Positions 6,816-8,610 of a stretch of 8,610 nucleotides of DNA are shown here, piece after piece (the stretch's first letter is position 1; the number at the start of each line of letters is the position of its first letter). Both the position numbers and the translations under genes were made by a program. Below the pieces are notes generated by a model, which did not search any database, was not told the origin of the DNA, and saw nothing but the letters and a program-made list of their open reading frames with translations. The DNA comes from JBLHLB01 sp047618505 (GTDB lineage Bacteria; Planctomycetota; UBA1135; GCA-002686595): positions 1 to 8,610 of the forward strand of contig JBLHLB010000163.1 of assembly GCA_047618505.1 (NCBI GenBank), given 5' to 3'.

Positions 6816-7784
6816 TCAGCCTAGAAGTTCAGCTACATAGTGCGAGAGGGCGCCCTTCAACCAGCGTTCCCAGCCCAGCTTCTGGCGTGTGAGATAGCCA
6901 ACGTGACCGCCGTGCTGCTCCACATGCAGGTGCATGGAATCCGGTAGCTGTGCGCGGCCGTAAACTGCAGGATCGACGAAGGGGTCGTCGGCGGCGGTCA
7001 GGATCACGCTTGGCGTTGTCACTCGCCCTAGATGCATTAGGCTAGAGCAGCGGCGGTAGTAGTCCATACCACTTGCAAAGCCGCACTCAGGCGCGGTGAA
7101 GAGGTCGTCGAACTCCAGGAGAGATAGATTCAGCGGGATGTCGTAGGAGCCCTTGGTCTGGCCCGCCGCTTCGCGCTGGCGTACCGCGCGGCGTAGGCGC
7201 CACATGAAGCGGCGTTCGTAGAGTCGTGAAAGTCCTCGACCGATGGCCACGGATGTGTCTTCGAGATCCACCGGCGGATTCACCGCGACGATCCCAGTGG
7301 GCGCTGGTTGGAGTCCCTGGGCCGAGTGCAGCAGGGCCAAATTTCCGCTCAGGGAAAAGCCGACGACGATGTGTTTGAGGTCGGGGGCATCGGCGTAGCT
7401 CGCGGCCAAGACCGCAGCAAGGTCGTCCGTCTTTCCGGAGTGATAGGGTCTGCCCGCCAGTCCTTGTCCCGCTCCGCAGCCGCGGTGGTTGACCGCCCAG
7501 ATGCCATGCCCATCCGCGGAAAGCGCTGCCGCGGCGAGGCGCATGTATTCCGCGTTCGCGTGGCCCGAAAGGCCGTGCAGCAGAATCACGCGCGCTCCCG
7601 TTGTGCCCCTGCGTGCGAAGACCACCAGGCGATCCCCATCGCCAACGCACACCTCGTGGCGGTTATATCCCGTCGATTCCTGCACCATTCCATCGGGTGA
7701 GGGTAGGACATGCCCGAGGATCGTTTGGGCATGTCCACCCTTCGCCCAAAGGGGTGGCCGGCAGGGGGTTGTGTAGGGACGCAT
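6816..7784 (-). CDS. Alpha/beta hydrolase, YheT/EMB8 family
   Basis: The 322-aa protein is a YheT-type alpha/beta hydrolase, a family of putative esterases that act on acyl or short ester substrates; natural substrates are mostly unknown. Family signatures run in order: RPPLWAKGGHAQTILGHV near the N-terminus (usual 'NPHLQT'), ILLHGLSGHANAEYMR (67-82, oxyanion strand and 'HGL.G' motif), VNHRGCG (98-104), YHSGKTDDL (114-122), the nucleophile elbow VGFSLSGN (141-148), the FDD.FTAP..GF..G.DYYRR block (225-245), AADDPFVDP (264-272) and HGGHVGY (291-297). The inferred triad is S144, D266 or D267, and H294. The elbow is odd: the usual second glycine of GxSxG is a serine (S146). I chose ATG 7784; the frame can be read back to TTG 7805, adding seven residues. 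There is no clear Shine-Dalgarno. The gene follows the TIM-barrel gene after 70 bp and precedes glpD, so it may share an operon with them. Confidence 0.92.
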   Translation of the reverse strand: MRPYTTPCRPPLWAKGGHAQTILGHVLPSPDGMVQESTGYNRHEVCVGDGDRLVVFARRGTTGARVILLHGLSGHANAEYMRLAAAALSADGHGIWAVNHRGCGAGQGLAGRPYHSGKTDDLAAVLAASYADAPDLKHIVVGFSLSGNLALLHSAQGLQPAPTGIVAVNPPVDLEDTSVAIGRGLSRLYERRFMWRLRRAVRQREAAGQTKGSYDIPLNLSLLEFDDLFTAPECGFASGMDYYRRCSSLMHLGRVTTPSVILTAADDPFVDPAVYGRAQLPDSMHLHVEQHGGHVGYLTRQKLGWERWLKGALSHYVAELLG

Positions 7785-7854
7785 CGTTGGGCTCGGGGCT
7801 ACCAAAACTACTCAGCTGTTAGCCTGCGATTCCCGGGGGATGCGCGCGCTGGGA

Positions 7855-8610
7855 TCAAACGTCGCAGAGTTCGACGGCCTTTGTCAGCGCCTGAACTTTG
7901 TCGCCGCTAGGAATGAATTCCTGCCCAACACAACCCCCGAAAGAGGTCTCTGCGATGGCCCGCATGACGGCGGGGTAGTTGAGCTCCTGGTTCTCGTCCA
8001 GGTTGCCACGCCCCGGGACGCCGGCCGTGTGGTAGTGGCCGATGCTCTCCTGGAACTCGCGGATCGTGGCGATGACGTCGCCCTCTTGGATCTGCATGTG
8101 GTAGATGTCGTAGAGCAGCGAGAACGAATCAGAACCCACCATCTGCACGAGATCCGCGCCCCACTTTGTGCGATCGCACATGTAGCCGCCGTGGTCGCGC
8201 TTAGAGTTGAGCAACTCCATGCAAAGCATCTGCCCCTTCTCCGCCGCATAGGGAGCGATCTCCTTCAGAGCCACAGCGCAGTTTTCCATTCCTTCCTTGT
8301 CGCTCAAGTCACTCTCGCGGTTGCCGGAGAAAACGAGGATGTTCGTAAAGCCCGCCTCCGCACTGGCATCGATGCGTTCCTTGACCAACTGCAGATGGCC
8401 CTCGTGGTTCTCCTTCTTGTTGAGCCCGTTGGCGATTCCGTAACCCCGTTCCATACAGGGCGTCATCGTAGAGACGAGTCCGTACTTCTTGAGCGTTTCC
8501 CAACCGTTGGGTGCGACCACATCAATTCCCGTTAGGCCGAGGGAGGCTGAAACCTTCGCCAACTCTTCTAGGGGTCCGCCATAGCACCAGTGCACCGCCG
8601 ATTGCTTGAG
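7855..8610 (-). CDS. Hydroxypyruvate isomerase-like TIM-barrel protein, 5' end missing
   Basis: The frame remains open to the right edge, where it reads LKQSAVHWCYG, so the gene starts beyond 8610 and 251 codons plus the stop are visible. GTG 8595 lies inside the conserved 'KQS...WCYG' N-terminal motif of Hyi-like proteins and is not the start. The fold is that of the xylose-isomerase-like/AP endonuclease 2 TIM barrels. Metal-site candidates are the Glu in CMELLNSKRDHGGYMCDRT (codon 8215-8217), the Asp and His in LLYDIYHMQIQEGD, the His residues in GHYHTAGVPGRGNLDENQEL, and the Glu in VGQEFIPSGD (codon 7918-7920). The last three blocks correspond closely to DLYHCQIMEGD, AGVPGR....GELNY and CEYRP.GDT of hydroxypyruvate isomerase. 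The true substrate could be another keto/aldose, since planctomycetes carry many such paralogues. Members often have a Tat signal, which cannot be checked here. Confidence 0.9.
   Translation of the reverse strand, partial: LKQSAVHWCYGGPLEELAKVSASLGLTGIDVVAPNGWETLKKYGLVSTMTPCMERGYGIANGLNKKENHEGHLQLVKERIDASAEAGFTNILVFSGNRESDLSDKEGMENCAVALKEIAPYAAEKGQMLCMELLNSKRDHGGYMCDRTKWGADLVQMVGSDSFSLLYDIYHMQIQEGDVIATIREFQESIGHYHTAGVPGRGNLDENQELNYPAVMRAIAETSFGGCVGQEFIPSGDKVQALTKAVELCDV

Overview
The window most resembles a member of the Planctomycetota or the wider PVC group, with high GC content. The main reason is the pair at the left edge: the C-terminal end of a DUF1553 (planctomycete cytochrome/secretion) protein translationally coupled to a Tat-exported DUF1501 protein. 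That tandem is characteristic of, and amplified in, these bacteria. The Hyi-like TIM-barrel gene at the right edge, with its WCYG N-terminal motif, fits the same lineage. The assignment rests on gene content only.

Layout. Positions 1-1681 (+) hold the DUF1553 tail and DUF1501, joined by an ATGA overlap. From 1678 to the right edge all genes lie on the minus strand. Read in transcription order they are: a hydroxypyruvate-isomerase-like TIM barrel (7855 to the right edge, 5' end missing), a YheT-type alpha/beta hydrolase (6816-7784), a possible 52-aa ORF (6627-6785), aerobic glycerol-3-phosphate dehydrogenase glpD (4861-6516), a 765-bp stretch without a normal gene (4096-4860), and fadE, a membrane-anchored long-chain acyl-CoA dehydrogenase (1678-4095). 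DUF1501 and fadE converge so tightly that one CTAG palindrome supplies both stop codons.

The 4096-4860 stretch is the least ordinary part. It carries a frame containing a recognisable but damaged methyl-accepting chemotaxis protein (MCP) hairpin tip, cut off just after the conserved tip. It also holds a 12-bp in-frame tandem duplication, a 7-2-7 palindrome, a 35-codon ORF with an unusually good Shine-Dalgarno sequence and one hydrophobic segment, and a 10-bp inverted repeat upstream of fadE.

Functionally, the minus-strand genes suggest use of lipid parts. An esterase-like hydrolase could release acyl chains or polyols, GlpD feeds glycerol backbones into glycolysis as dihydroxyacetone phosphate with electrons going to quinone, and FadE starts beta-oxidation. 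This link is inference from adjacency: no glycerol kinase, transporter, acyl-CoA ligase or regulator is visible. I do not see a convincing novel defence, mobile or biosynthetic system here. There are no tRNA, rRNA, CRISPR or insertion-sequence signatures.
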